NCBI RefSeq assembly: GCF_000213575.1
Contig: NZ_GL892007.1
Location: 1-64,000 of the forward strand
Direction of reading: 5' to 3'
Length of the DNA stretch: 64,000 nt
Source: Dysgonomonas mossii DSM 22836
GTDB lineage: Bacteria > Bacteroidota > Bacteroidia > Bacteroidales > Dysgonomonadaceae
The first letter of the stretch is position 1, and each line of letters opens with the position of its first letter. Under the pieces are notes generated by a model. It did no database searches. It was not told where the DNA came from and was given only the letters and a program-made list of their open reading frames with translations. Position numbers and translations under genes: made by a program. Shown piece by piece: positions 26,853 to 35,643 of this stretch.

Positions 26853-26875
26853 TTTATTATTGAATCTTTCTTCTT

Positions 26876-28489
26876 TTACTTCATTACTTTTAACGACTTC
26901 GTAGATCTTCCCGAAACATCCACAGAGACAATATATACTCCCGGACGCCATCCATAGAACGTTTCTTCAAATATAGAAGAATCAAAACCTGTGGTTTTAG
27001 TATACAATATTCGTCCGTTTAAGTCTGCAATACTTACTTTCTTTAATATATCTTTAGCATATATGCGCAAGACATCACCTTTAAAATATACGAGGAATTC
27101 CGGCTGTTGATCAGGATTTGGATCATTGGTTCCAAGCGAACTCAACCCCTTCAACTTAGTAGCACCTGTATTATTGGGATCTAAATATTTAGACATATGT
27201 TGATCCGAATCATAGTACTGATCCCAATGAAACCAAAATTTACCAAAAGAATCAGCTAATCCCAAATTTGAACAATTGCTTTCACCTCCGGATAATGTGC
27301 CTACCACATAACCGTTTTGGTTAAATAGAGGAGCACCCGAAGAACCTCCCTCAGTTGCGCCTTTATAGTAATTTACAATCCATTGAGTACCATCTGGTTC
27401 GTCTTCAGAGTCCGGATCCCATTTCCCCGAAGTTAGAGACTTATTAAATAGAGAGATTTTTTTCACATCTCCCAGAGGATGATGAATTACAGCTCCACCT
27501 GTTACGCTTGCGCCATCATTTGTTCTATCCCAGCCATTGTAGTATACATCCCATGTATCGGGAATTGGCTCAGACAACTTAAGCAGAGCGCCGTCAGAAC
27601 CATCATCAATTGAATTAAGTACCAATGGCTTTGCGCCTTTATGATATTTATAGTTGGGTCTGTTTTCTATTTCACATTCGGGAGTCTCGTAATCAAAAAA
27701 GAATTCAGTATTAGATATTATTGACGACGATAAGTATTCAAAACAATGATATGCAGTTAACACATAAGGCGTTTTATCTTCACTCGTATTATTAATTAAC
27801 GTACCCGAGCAAAGATAAGTACTACCTCCTCTTTTGACACGCAACTGCAGTACTCCTTTTTTCTGATTCTTCCAAAAGCCGCCTTCTGCACAATTTATAT
27901 TTACCATACAAGAATTAGATGTGTTATCAAAGCCACTGATAGGGTCGCCTTGTTCATCAACATATTTATACCCTACATCGGATATATGCAATCGTGGAAT
28001 TCCTAGATTTTGTGGTGCAACATATTCTAATACGACATTATCTCCTTTCAGATTTTCGATAGAATAAGCTCCTCCTTGAGGATTATCTTCATGTTTGTAT
28101 ACAATAGCATTTTTCACATTGCTTTTTTCATATACATATAATTGAGACCCTTCCGGTAAATAAAAATCATCAAATCCTATATAAAAACCTTTGGCATCGG
28201 GAATATCAAAAGACAATTTCCAAACATTTTCTTTTGTAGGCAATACTGACCATGTGCCAACTGTGTCGGAAGCTATATCTAATGTATAAATCTTAGCTTC
28301 TTTGAGCGGAAGACCTCTTCTTTTTACATTATTTTTTACTACTAATAATTTTGTGTTTTCTTTTTCAACAATGAGAGTCAATTTCGATTTATCTTTATTG
28401 AAACTATATTGCTTTTCTTGGGCAGAGAGTGAAATAATACAGGATAATAAAGTAATACCTGCTAAAAAACGAATCAGACTTAAGTTCAT
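26876..28489 (-). CDS. Lysyl-endopeptidase-like serine protease with type IX secretion tail
   Basis: The 537-residue protein has a signal peptide (cut near SLSAQ) and a prodomain of about 170 residues. Its trypsin-fold domain has the triad His248 (LTAYHCFE), Asp299 (SDGALLKL) and Ser384 (GGSSGAPLF). The segment HHPLGDVKKISLF is characteristic of Achromobacter lysyl-endopeptidase relatives, and several paired cysteines are present. The last 75 residues resemble a type A C-terminal sorting domain for type IX secretion (KVSIADLNGRILYTK, GVYIVSVDVSG, SLKVMK), so it is probably secreted or surface-attached. It overlaps aroK by 4 bp, an odd place for an exported protease. Confidence 0.88.
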   Translation of the reverse strand: MNLSLIRFLAGITLLSCIISLSAQEKQYSFNKDKSKLTLIVEKENTKLLVVKNNVKRRGLPLKEAKIYTLDIASDTVGTWSVLPTKENVWKLSFDIPDAKGFYIGFDDFYLPEGSQLYVYEKSNVKNAIVYKHEDNPQGGAYSIENLKGDNVVLEYVAPQNLGIPRLHISDVGYKYVDEQGDPISGFDNTSNSCMVNINCAEGGFWKNQKKGVLQLRVKRGGSTYLCSGTLINNTSEDKTPYVLTAYHCFEYLSSSIISNTEFFFDYETPECEIENRPNYKYHKGAKPLVLNSIDDGSDGALLKLSEPIPDTWDVYYNGWDRTNDGASVTGGAVIHHPLGDVKKISLFNKSLTSGKWDPDSEDEPDGTQWIVNYYKGATEGGSSGAPLFNQNGYVVGTLSGGESNCSNLGLADSFGKFWFHWDQYYDSDQHMSKYLDPNNTGATKLKGLSSLGTNDPNPDQQPEFLVYFKGDVLRIYAKDILKKVSIADLNGRILYTKTTGFDSSIFEETFYGWRPGVYIVSVDVSGRSTKSLKVMK

Positions 28490-29007
28490 AATAATTTTAT
28501 TAATTTCCGAACATACTCATTTACATCTTCACGAGTGACCAACACCTCAGTTTCATATATAATTTTAGCTTTGGAATAAAAAGGCTCTCTTTTCTCTAGG
28601 GTATCTGTTACAAACCTTAGAAGTTCCTCCTCATTTTTATCTTTTATCAGAGGGCGTTTATCTTTACAATCATTCAATCGGGAAGCCAGCACATCAGCCG
28701 ATGCTTTCAAATAAATGGTTGTACCTACTTTATTCATATAGTCTATATTATCAAAAAAGCAAGGTGTCCCTCCTCCGGTAGATATTACGACATCTTCGAA
28801 CTCACCTACTTCTTTCAGAACGCTCTTTTCAATATTGCGAAATTCGCTTTCTCCAACATCTGCAAAAATCTGTCCTACTGTTTTTTGATAGCGAGCCTGT
28901 ATGAAGTGGTCTAAATCAACAAATTCAAGATCGAGCTCTTTTGCAAGCTCTCTCCCTGCTGTGGTTTTTCCAGCGCCCATATATCCTATCAGGAATATTC
29001 TTCTCAT
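28486..29007 (-). CDS. aroK: Shikimate kinase
   Basis: AroK phosphorylates shikimate in the chorismate pathway. The 173-residue protein has the Walker A GYMGAGKTTAG, the shikimate-binding FVDLDHFI, ISTGGGTPCF and the lid RPLIKD. ATG 29007 is used; a TTG three codons upstream is less likely. The stop overlaps the protease start (ATGA-type 4-bp overlap). Candidate -7 boxes TATTTTTG (29026-29033) and TATATTTG (29018-29025) on the minus strand imply a very short leader. Confidence 0.95.
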   Translation of the reverse strand: MRRIFLIGYMGAGKTTAGRELAKELDLEFVDLDHFIQARYQKTVGQIFADVGESEFRNIEKSVLKEVGEFEDVVISTGGGTPCFFDNIDYMNKVGTTIYLKASADVLASRLNDCKDKRPLIKDKNEEELLRFVTDTLEKREPFYSKAKIIYETEVLVTREDVNEYVRKLIKLL

Positions 29008-29106
29008 CTTAAACAATCAAATATACAAAAATATAAATAAAATAAATAAAGAAGCTTTTTTACAACACCGATTCTTTAGCGAATAACCATTAATTGTACT
29101 TTAATG

Positions 29107-29272
29107 GTAACTTTTCTGACATTCTTTATATAATGTATAGCAGAAAAGTGACAATTCGAAATATCCCACAATACGATATATTCCAAACAGTTACATAACA
29201 AAAGGTGACAAAGGTGACACTTTTTTATATAATTATTATTGTCACTTTTCTGCTATACATTATGTAAGGAAT
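29107..29272. repeat. Long inverted-repeat element between divergent genes
   Basis: Arms 29121-29155 and 29238-29272 are 35 bp long, with only two T/C differences that become U-G pairs in the + strand RNA, around an 82-bp spacer. A third copy of the core CAGAAAAGTGAC (29141-29152; 29241-29252 reversed) occurs reversed with one mismatch at 29107-29118. The spacer has a 9-bp tandem repeat AAAGGTGAC (29201-29218). It lies upstream of both aroK and the HAD gene, so it is not a simple terminator. A MITE-like element or a divergent regulatory element is possible. The remaining DNA in this 29008-29430 gap holds only promoter boxes. Confidence 0.65.
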
Positions 29273-29370
29273 AGGCGATATAATTGAATTTAGGGTTCAA
29301 TCGTAACAGTACTTTATTATAGATATTTTAGACAAAAAAATATAGTAACTCTTTACAAGTCAAACGCTAA

Positions 29371-29401
29371 TTGTTAATGACGATTTAAAACCTTACCTTT
29401 G
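29371..29401 (+). promoter_or_regulatory. Promoter of the HAD hydrolase gene
   Basis: TTG (29371-29373) and TACCTTTG (29394-29401) are spaced by 20 bp, 29 bp before the start codon. Confidence 0.65.
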
Positions 29402-29430
29402 CAGCGGAAAAGAAGAAATAATATTGAAAT

Positions 29431-30069
29431 ATGACAAAAATAACAACCGTACTGTTTGACTTTGATGGGGTAATAGCCAATACCGAACCTCAATATGATA
29501 TATACATTGATGCATTAGGCGAAAAATATAATCTGGGTATCGAAAATTTTGCTTTGAAAGTAAAAGGAACAACTAGTCCGGACATATTAAAAAAATATTT
29601 TAGCCACTTACCCAAAGAAGAAGTAAAAACAGTAGAGAAAGAATTAGGCGAATTCGAATTACAAATGGACTTTCCATTGGTAGACGGTGTCATGGAGTTT
29701 ATTGAGTATCTGAAAAACAATAACTATAAAATAGGATTGGTAACCAGTTCGCAGGACTTCAAAATGAAACGTGCTTTGGATATTTTAAATTTATCTGAGA
29801 TATTCGATACCGAAGTTACAGCGGCACGCATAACCAAAGGTAAACCTAATCCGGCATGCTACCTGTTAGCTGCGGAAGACCTGAATGTATCTCCTTCAGA
29901 ATGCGTTGTATTCGAAGATTCTTTTCATGGAATACGAGCGGGCAAAGATGCAGGAATGCGTGTTGTAGGTGTTTCCACTACAATTCCCGAAAATGAACTT
30001 CAAGGTAAAGCTGATTTTATAATTTCAGATTTTTCAGATATACAGCAAGTCATCAAGTATATCAACTAG
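29431..30069 (+). CDS. HAD-superfamily phosphatase, beta-phosphoglucomutase-like
   Basis: This 212-residue enzyme shows all HAD motifs: motif I VLFDFDGVIANTEP with the nucleophile Asp and acid/base Asp, motif II VTSSQ, motif III with Lys in ARITKGKPNPACY and motif IV FEDSFHGIRAGKDAGM. A helical cap sits between motifs I and II. The pattern is that of the beta-phosphoglucomutase / small-sugar-phosphatase subgroup; the actual substrate cannot be read. It converges with the NUDIX gene, stops 7 bp apart. Confidence 0.9.
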   Translation: MTKITTVLFDFDGVIANTEPQYDIYIDALGEKYNLGIENFALKVKGTTSPDILKKYFSHLPKEEVKTVEKELGEFELQMDFPLVDGVMEFIEYLKNNNYKIGLVTSSQDFKMKRALDILNLSEIFDTEVTAARITKGKPNPACYLLAAEDLNVSPSECVVFEDSFHGIRAGKDAGMRVVGVSTTIPENELQGKADFIISDFSDIQQVIKYIN

Positions 30070-30076
30070 ATTAAGA

Positions 30077-30595
30077 CTACTGTTGAGCTATATTTTGAGA
30101 GCCTTTGTGTAGGAACAACCTGAAGTCGGATTCAAAATTTAAGGTAAATACATCTTTACCCAACTCTTTTTGTATCTCATCGATCGTCCAAAACCGTCCG
30201 TCGGCAAGTTCTTCCATATTTAGCTTAAAACTTCCATCGTATATAGCGCAATAACAATAGCTTAATTCACGTTCCCTATCCGTCTCTATAATATATTTTG
30301 TTATATAGTGAGGCTTAATATCCGATATGTTTAATTCTTCGGAGGCCTCGCGCAATGCTGCATTTTCGGGTGTTTCGTGCAAATCTATATGCCCCGCTAC
30401 AGATGAATCCCATCTATTGGGCTGTACATCTTTTGTCGCAGAACGTTTTTGTAAATACAATTCACCTTTAGAATTAAAGATGTGGAGATGAATTACAGGG
30501 TGTAACAACTTTGACCCATCATGACAGACACTACGTGGTGCTTGCCCAACTACAATGCCTTGTTCATCTACCAGGGGAAATATTTCTTCTTGCAT
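30077..30595 (-). CDS. NUDIX hydrolase (Idi-like subgroup)
   Basis: The 172-residue protein carries a full Nudix box, G-H-I-D-L-H-E-T then REASEELNI, which binds the divalent metal for pyrophosphate hydrolysis. The start EIFPLVDEQGIVVGQAPRSVCH and the LHIFNSKGELYLQKRS segment resemble the isopentenyl-diphosphate-isomerase-like NUDIX group often found in gut anaerobes. The conserved Cys and Glu of true isomerases are not convincingly present, so hydrolysis of an unknown nucleotide is more likely. Confidence 0.88.
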   Translation of the reverse strand: MQEEIFPLVDEQGIVVGQAPRSVCHDGSKLLHPVIHLHIFNSKGELYLQKRSATKDVQPNRWDSSVAGHIDLHETPENAALREASEELNISDIKPHYITKYIIETDRERELSYCYCAIYDGSFKLNMEELADGRFWTIDEIQKELGKDVFTLNFESDFRLFLHKGSQNIAQQ

Positions 30596-30762
30596 TAAAG
30601 TCTTTTTTATTATTCCAACAAAGATAAAATTTACACCGAAGTATACACTTAATTTCTTCTCATTTTTTATTCAATTCTCATCTAAAACAGAATAATATAT
30701 AGCATTATATAGTTGCAGAAATTAGAACTGTATTTCTTATTTCGATATTACCTCTATTTTAT

Positions 30763-30770
30763 TAACTTTG
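30763..30770 (+). promoter_or_regulatory. -7 box of purM
   Basis: TAACTTTG fits TAnnTTTG; 24 bp before the start codon at 30795. Confidence 0.5.
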
Positions 30771-30794
30771 CAGCTTAAATATATTCATATAATA

Positions 30795-31961
30795 ATGAGT
30801 GACCAACGATACAACCAGCGTGGCGTTTCAGCATCGAAAGAAGATGTACATAATGCTATAAAAAACATCGATAAAGGAATATTCCCTAAGGCTTTTTGTA
30901 AAATAATCCCCGATATATTAGGCGGTGATGCCGAATACTGCAATATTATGCATGCCGACGGAGCAGGAACAAAGTCTTCGTTAGCGTATATGTATTGGAA
31001 AGAAACCGGCGACCTGTCGGTTTGGAAAGGTATTGCACAAGATGCATTGATAATGAATATAGACGACCTCCTGTGTGTAGGAGCTACAGACAACATTCTA
31101 TTGTCGTCTACTATAGGACGTAATAAAATGCTGATTCCGGGCGAAGTAATCTCAGCTATTATACAGGGAACAAACGATCTTTGTGAAGAATTATCGTCAC
31201 TAGGAGTAAATATATATCCTACCGGAGGCGAAACTGCCGATGTAGGCGACCTCGTGCGTACAATAATAGTAGACAGTACGGTTACCTGCCGTATGAAAAA
31301 ATCGGATGTAATATCTAACAACAAGATACAGGATGGTGACGTTATTGTAGGTCTATCTTCATACGGACAAGCCACATACGAAAAAGAGTACAATGGCGGT
31401 ATGGGTAGCAACGGATTAACATCTGCCCGCCATGATGTATTTGCTAACTATTTAGCAACCAAGTATCCTGAAAGCTACGATTCGTCTATTCCGTCCAATT
31501 TGGTTTATTCAGGCAATATGAAATTAACGGATATGATCGAAGGATTAGGAATTGATGCCGGTAAACTGGTTCTCTCTCCTACTCGTACTTATGCACCAGT
31601 TATCAAGCAAATATTAGATAAATTACGCCCGGTGATACATGGTATGGTACACTGTTCGGGAGGAGCACAAACAAAGGTTCTCCACTTTGTAGATAAAGTA
31701 AAGATAACAAAGAACAACTTGTTCCCTGTGCCTCCTTTATTTAAACTGATACAAGAACAATCGGGAACCGATTGGAAAGAAATGTACAAAGTATTCAATA
31801 TGGGGCATCGTATGGAAATATACTTACCTTCGGAATACGCCGAGGCAGTAATCGATATATCAAAGTCTTTCGGCATTGATGCTCAAATTGTGGGATACGT
31901 TGAGAAGTCGGACAAGACAGAACTGCTTATCGATAGTGAATTTGGTCGTTTTGAATATTAA
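30795..31961 (+). CDS. purM: Phosphoribosylformylglycinamidine cyclo-ligase (AIR synthase)
   Basis: PurM closes the imidazole ring in purine synthesis using ATP. ATG 30795 (MSDQRYNQRGVSASKEDVHNA) is taken; the frame could extend nine codons upstream, but only into the promoter box. The 388-residue protein has the DGAGTKS substrate/phosphate loop (HADGAGTKSSLAY), NIDDLLCVGATD, GGETADVGD and the late HMVHCSGGAQTK-type segment (MVHCSGGAQTK). It is longer than the E. coli enzyme and belongs to the divergent Bacteroidetes form. No other purine gene is adjacent. Confidence 0.88.
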   Translation: MSDQRYNQRGVSASKEDVHNAIKNIDKGIFPKAFCKIIPDILGGDAEYCNIMHADGAGTKSSLAYMYWKETGDLSVWKGIAQDALIMNIDDLLCVGATDNILLSSTIGRNKMLIPGEVISAIIQGTNDLCEELSSLGVNIYPTGGETADVGDLVRTIIVDSTVTCRMKKSDVISNNKIQDGDVIVGLSSYGQATYEKEYNGGMGSNGLTSARHDVFANYLATKYPESYDSSIPSNLVYSGNMKLTDMIEGLGIDAGKLVLSPTRTYAPVIKQILDKLRPVIHGMVHCSGGAQTKVLHFVDKVKITKNNLFPVPPLFKLIQEQSGTDWKEMYKVFNMGHRMEIYLPSEYAEAVIDISKSFGIDAQIVGYVEKSDKTELLIDSEFGRFEY

Positions 31962-32030
31962 TTAGGAATAGTTACTGTATTTGATTATCAAATTTAACTT
32001 TAGTTAATTAAATTCTATTTGATTTGCTAT

Positions 32031-32038
32031 TATATTTG
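32031..32038 (+). promoter_or_regulatory. -7 box of the Cys/Lys-rich small protein gene
   Basis: TATATTTG fits TAnnTTTG, 43 bp before the ATG at 32082. Confidence 0.5.
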
Positions 32039-32081
32039 TATTCAAACAAAATATTAATATTCACTTAATAGCGTACAAAGT

Positions 32082-32321
32082 ATGAAAAAAATGATCATGT
32101 CGGCAATTATGTGTTTAGCTTTAATTGCATCAACAAGTGTAATGGCTCAAGACAAAGCACCTAAAAAAGATTGTCCTAAATCAAAAACAGAATGTACTAA
32201 AGACGGAGAAAAGAAAGCATGCTGTAAAGACAAAGCTGCTGCCGACAAAAAAGCTTGTACAAAAGACGGAGATAAAAAAGCTTGTTGCAAAGACAAAGCT
32301 GCTGCAGATAAGAAAAAGTAA
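32082..32321 (+). CDS. Exported Cys/Lys-rich small repeat protein
   Basis: A 79-residue protein with a clear signal peptide (cut after SVMAQ), leaving a mature chain of about 56 residues. That chain has seven cysteines and many lysines. It consists mainly of two 21-residue units with the core CTKDGxKKACCKDKAAADKK, preceded by a degenerate CPKSKTEC. I do not recognise a family. The CC pairs could bind a metal or form disulfides in the periplasm. It has its own promoter box and a strong terminator, so it is a self-contained, possibly abundant product. Confidence 0.85.
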   Translation: MKKMIMSAIMCLALIASTSVMAQDKAPKKDCPKSKTECTKDGEKKACCKDKAAADKKACTKDGDKKACCKDKAAADKKK

Positions 32322-32341
32322 TTAAAACTTAAGGTAAAAAT

Positions 32342-32375
32342 AAGAGCTATCAATGGATGATAGCTCTTTCTTTTT
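32342..32375. terminator. Terminator between the small Cys-rich gene and topB
   Basis: AAGAGCTATCA (32342-32352) pairs exactly with TGATAGCTCTT (32358-32368) around a 5-nt loop, then TCTTTTT follows on the + strand. It serves the + strand gene and may also help end the converging topB transcript. Confidence 0.85.
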
Positions 32376-32402
32376 ATATATGATCGATTAATAGAATAGA
32401 AA

Positions 32403-34487
32403 CTAAGACTTATATTTCGTTTCAAATATTGCTTTTAGTTCATCATCAGTCAAATTATCACCAACTTCATCAAAGGTCAAACGGAAGGTACAGCCCTGTT
32501 TCCACTCAGAACATCCGTAAGCCGTTTTCCCTTTCAATATTTTACCGACTTTGCACAACGGACAAGATAGAGGCTCGCTATTTTTAGATTCGGTTTTCTT
32601 TTCTTTCTTAGGCTTTGGGGTTGTTTTTTTATCGCTGGTTTTCTTTTCCTTAGTCGGTTTCTTTGTTGATTTTGCCTCTTCTTTTACGGCTTCTTGTATT
32701 GTTATAGTCGTACCCCAATCATTTTTCACATTGGCTACAATCTCGGTTAGCATTTGCTTGAGTTCGTCGATAAACTGACGAGGATCATATTCATTTCGTT
32801 CTATCTGACGTAACTTTTTCTCCCAGATTCCGGTTAGTTCGGCTGATTTGAGCAGCTCTTCTTTGATTGTACCAATAAGCTCAACCCCTGTTTGAGTAGC
32901 ATACAGATTCTTTCGTTCCTTGCGGATATAGTTCCGTTTAAACAATGTTTCTATTATTGCTGCCCGTGTAGAAGGACGACCTATACCATTTTCTTTTAGA
33001 GCATCACGTAACTCGTCATCATCCACAAGTTTTCCGGCCGTTTCCATAGCCCGCAATAAAGTTGCTTCGGTATAATATTTAGGTGGCTGAGTCCACTTTT
33101 CATTCAAGGCTGGGATATGAGGTCCTGATTCTCCTTTTTCGAAAGCAGGCAGTATGTTATCATCGGCATCCTCTTCTTTTTCATCCTGATTTTCTACTTG
33201 CTTTTCAAATACTACTCGCCAGCCGGGTTCCAGAATTTGTTTGCCCGTTACCTTAAATTCTATTTTATTTACTTCACCCAGAACGGTCGTAGTTGCTATT
33301 TTACAATTTGGATAAAAAGCTGAAATAAAACGCCTTGTTATAAGATCATAAACCTTTTGTTCGTTACCTGCTATCGCATTCGCCCTTACACCTGTAGGTA
33401 TAATAGCGTGGTGATCGGTAACTTTACTGTTATCAAAAACCTTTTTTGATTTCGGAATCTTTGCCAATACCAATAAAGGCTTCACAAGTTCTTCATATCC
33501 ACTTATTCCTCGTAAAATAGCAGGAATTTTAGGATAAATATCATCACTAAGGAATGTAGTATCAACACGAGGATATGTCACCAGTTTCTTTTCATACAAT
33601 GACTGTATCGTCTTTAATGTATCTTCTGCCGAGAATGCATACTTTTTATTGCATTCCACCTGTAGAGCAGTAAGGTCGAACAAGCGTGGAGGTGCCTCTT
33701 CTCCTTTCTTAACTGATACATCCGTTACTTCAAAATCAGCTTGCTTTATTTCTTCAAGAAACTTTTCACCTTCTTCTTTGACCAGAAACCGTCCTTTTGT
33801 TGCAGAGAATGTTGTTTCTCTATATACTGTTTTTAGCTCCCAATAAGGTTCTGGCTTAAAGTTCTCAATCTCGAGTTGACGGTTGACAATTAGTGCCAAT
33901 GTAGGTGTTTGCACTCGTCCGATAGACAGTACCGATCTATTTTGTCCATACTTTACGGTATATAATCGGGTGGCATTCATACCTAACAGCCAATCGCCTA
34001 TTGCTCTGGACAATCCGGCTTCATAAAGCTTATCGAAGACCTGCTCTTCTTTAAGATTGTTAAACCCTTCGCGTATCGAATCCTCTGTCAATGATGATAT
34101 CCATAAACGTTTTACAGGAACTTTGCATTGAGCTTTTTGTAATACCCAACGTTGAATTAATTCTCCTTCCTGTCCGGCATCCCCACAATTTATAACCTCA
34201 GCAGCTCGGGAGATTAAGGTTTCAATAACCGAGAATTGCTTCTTAACACCATCATTATCAATAATTTTTATACCAAAACGAGGAGGGATCATTGGTAATA
34301 CGAACAGAGACCATTTCTTCCATTCTTGGGTGTATTCGTGCGGCTCTTTAAGCGTACAGAAGTGTCCGAAGGTCCATGTCACCTGATAGCCATTGCCCTC
34401 AAAATAACCATCTTTACGAGCATTCGCTCCTAAAATACTTGCTATCTCTCTTGCAACACTTGGTTTTTCTGCAATACAAACCTTCAT
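32403..34487 (-). CDS. topB: Type IA DNA topoisomerase III
   Basis: TopB relaxes and decatenates DNA through a transient tyrosine-linked single-strand break. The 694-residue protein has the TOPRIM start MKVCIAEKPSVAREIA with the acidic GDAGQEGELI. The SIGRVQTPTLALIV motif follows, then the active-site region LVTYPRVDTTFLS, where YPR supplies the catalytic Tyr. A Lys/Thr-rich linker leads to a C-terminal zinc-finger segment CPLCKVGKILKGKTAYGCSEW. The family usually has YPRTDS; here it reads YPRVDT, a conservative variant. It lies 72 bp after panB on the same strand. Confidence 0.94.
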   Translation of the reverse strand: MKVCIAEKPSVAREIASILGANARKDGYFEGNGYQVTWTFGHFCTLKEPHEYTQEWKKWSLFVLPMIPPRFGIKIIDNDGVKKQFSVIETLISRAAEVINCGDAGQEGELIQRWVLQKAQCKVPVKRLWISSLTEDSIREGFNNLKEEQVFDKLYEAGLSRAIGDWLLGMNATRLYTVKYGQNRSVLSIGRVQTPTLALIVNRQLEIENFKPEPYWELKTVYRETTFSATKGRFLVKEEGEKFLEEIKQADFEVTDVSVKKGEEAPPRLFDLTALQVECNKKYAFSAEDTLKTIQSLYEKKLVTYPRVDTTFLSDDIYPKIPAILRGISGYEELVKPLLVLAKIPKSKKVFDNSKVTDHHAIIPTGVRANAIAGNEQKVYDLITRRFISAFYPNCKIATTTVLGEVNKIEFKVTGKQILEPGWRVVFEKQVENQDEKEEDADDNILPAFEKGESGPHIPALNEKWTQPPKYYTEATLLRAMETAGKLVDDDELRDALKENGIGRPSTRAAIIETLFKRNYIRKERKNLYATQTGVELIGTIKEELLKSAELTGIWEKKLRQIERNEYDPRQFIDELKQMLTEIVANVKNDWGTTITIQEAVKEEAKSTKKPTKEKKTSDKKTTPKPKKEKKTESKNSEPLSCPLCKVGKILKGKTAYGCSEWKQGCTFRLTFDEVGDNLTDDELKAIFETKYKS

Positions 34488-34559
34488 TTATTTGTCAATT
34501 CCTTATATATATATATATTATTCAATACATTAGCTATACTCTGCAACAGAGATCACGCT

Positions 34560-35378
34560 CTAATAACTTTCGTCTTCATTCGGGAAATCAGAAGTCTTCA
34601 CATCCTTGATATAATTCTGAACGGCCTCAGTCATTACGGAATGTAAATCTGCATAACGACGTAAAAATTTAGGAGAGAAATTTTTATTTATCCCAAGCAT
34701 ATCATGTACCACTAAGACCTGTCCGTCAGCATGAGGTCCCGCCCCTATACCGATAGTAGGAATTGATAGTTTTGATGTGACTTGTTTTGTCAGCTCTGTA
34801 GGTATCTTTTCTAATACGACACCAAAACAACCTACTTCCTGAAGTTTAAGAGCATCCTTTAGCAGCTTATCTGCTTCCGTCTGATCTTTTGCTCTCACAT
34901 TATACGTACCATATTTATTTATAGATTGTGGCATAAGCCCTAAGTGCCCCATTACTGGAATACCGGCATCGATTATCTTCTTGATATCCGAGATAACTTC
35001 TTCTCCACCCTCTACTTTAATAGCATCGGCTCCGGTTTCTTTCATCATGCGGATTGCATATTCCAGAGACTTTAATGGATTACCTGACACTGTACCGAAG
35101 GGCATGTCAACAACAACTAAAGACCGTTTAACGGCATTCATGACAGAACGCCCATGATAAATCATTTGTTCCAACGTCATCGGAAGAGTAGTAACATTAC
35201 CAACCATTACATTAGAGGCTGAGTCACCAACTAAGATAACATCCATTCCTGCCTGATCGATGATAGATGCCATTGAAAAATCGTACGCTGTAAGCATTGA
35301 AATTTTTTCGCCACGCTGTTTCATTTCTATCAGGCGACGAGTAGTGACCTTGCGGTTATCTTCTGTGTATGTAGACAT
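34560..35378 (-). CDS. panB: 3-methyl-2-oxobutanoate hydroxymethyltransferase
   Basis: PanB makes ketopantoate for pantothenate and CoA synthesis, using methylene-tetrahydrofolate. The 272-residue protein shows [18 protein letters not shown], the metal-binding [36 protein letters not shown] and the late [15 protein letters not shown]; length is normal. A consensus -7 box (TATCTTTG at 35419-35426, minus) lies 41 bp upstream. The other pan genes are not in the window. Confidence 0.95.
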   Translation of the reverse strand: MSTYTEDNRKVTTRRLIEMKQRGEKISMLTAYDFSMASIIDQAGMDVILVGDSASNVMVGNVTTLPMTLEQMIYHGRSVMNAVKRSLVVVDMPFGTVSGNPLKSLEYAIRMMKETGADAIKVEGGEEVISDIKKIIDAGIPVMGHLGLMPQSINKYGTYNVRAKDQTEADKLLKDALKLQEVGCFGVVLEKIPTELTKQVTSKLSIPTIGIGAGPHADGQVLVVHDMLGINKNFSPKFLRRYADLHSVMTEAVQNYIKDVKTSDFPNEDESY

Positions 35379-35418
35379 AATCTCCTTTTTATGGTTAAAA
35401 ATTATGGATTTAAAGACA

Positions 35419-35426
35419 CAAAGATA
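35419..35426 (-). promoter_or_regulatory. -7 box of panB
   Basis: Minus-strand TATCTTTG matches the consensus exactly; no well-spaced TTG was found. Confidence 0.5.
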
Positions 35427-35582
35427 TGATTAAAGTATCAATTTAAGGGTTAATATTACCCTGATATAATTTCTCTTTGTTAAAACAATGCAATTACAGA
35501 ATCGTGTTAAGAAAGGAGAATATACGCTGCATTCTCTTCTATTTTATGCACTTATATACTTATTGGTATCCCCAATATTAAG

Positions 35583-35618
35583 CATAAAAAGCCGAATGTT
35601 TTTCACATCCGGCCTTTT
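35583..35618 (-). terminator. Terminator of the beta-helix lipoprotein gene
   Basis: On the minus strand GCCGGATGT (35605-35613) pairs with ACATTCGGC (35591-35599, one G-U) and is followed by a T-tract, 30 bp after the stop codon at 35644. Confidence 0.8.
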
Positions 35619-35643
35619 CTCATTTTGAAAATTTCTGTTATTA

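Noticed and set aside
26853-26951. N-terminal extension of RadA to 26951
   Set aside because: It would overlap the protease gene end and adds residues not found in RadA; the zinc ribbon starts right after the Met at 26852.
30785-31411. Open frame of 208 codons antisense to purM
   Set aside because: Shadow of the purM coding frame, with no start context or family motif.
34503-34518. TA dinucleotide run between panB and topB as a phase-variable tract
   Set aside because: Short (about eight TA units), outside any recognised promoter spacer or coding region.
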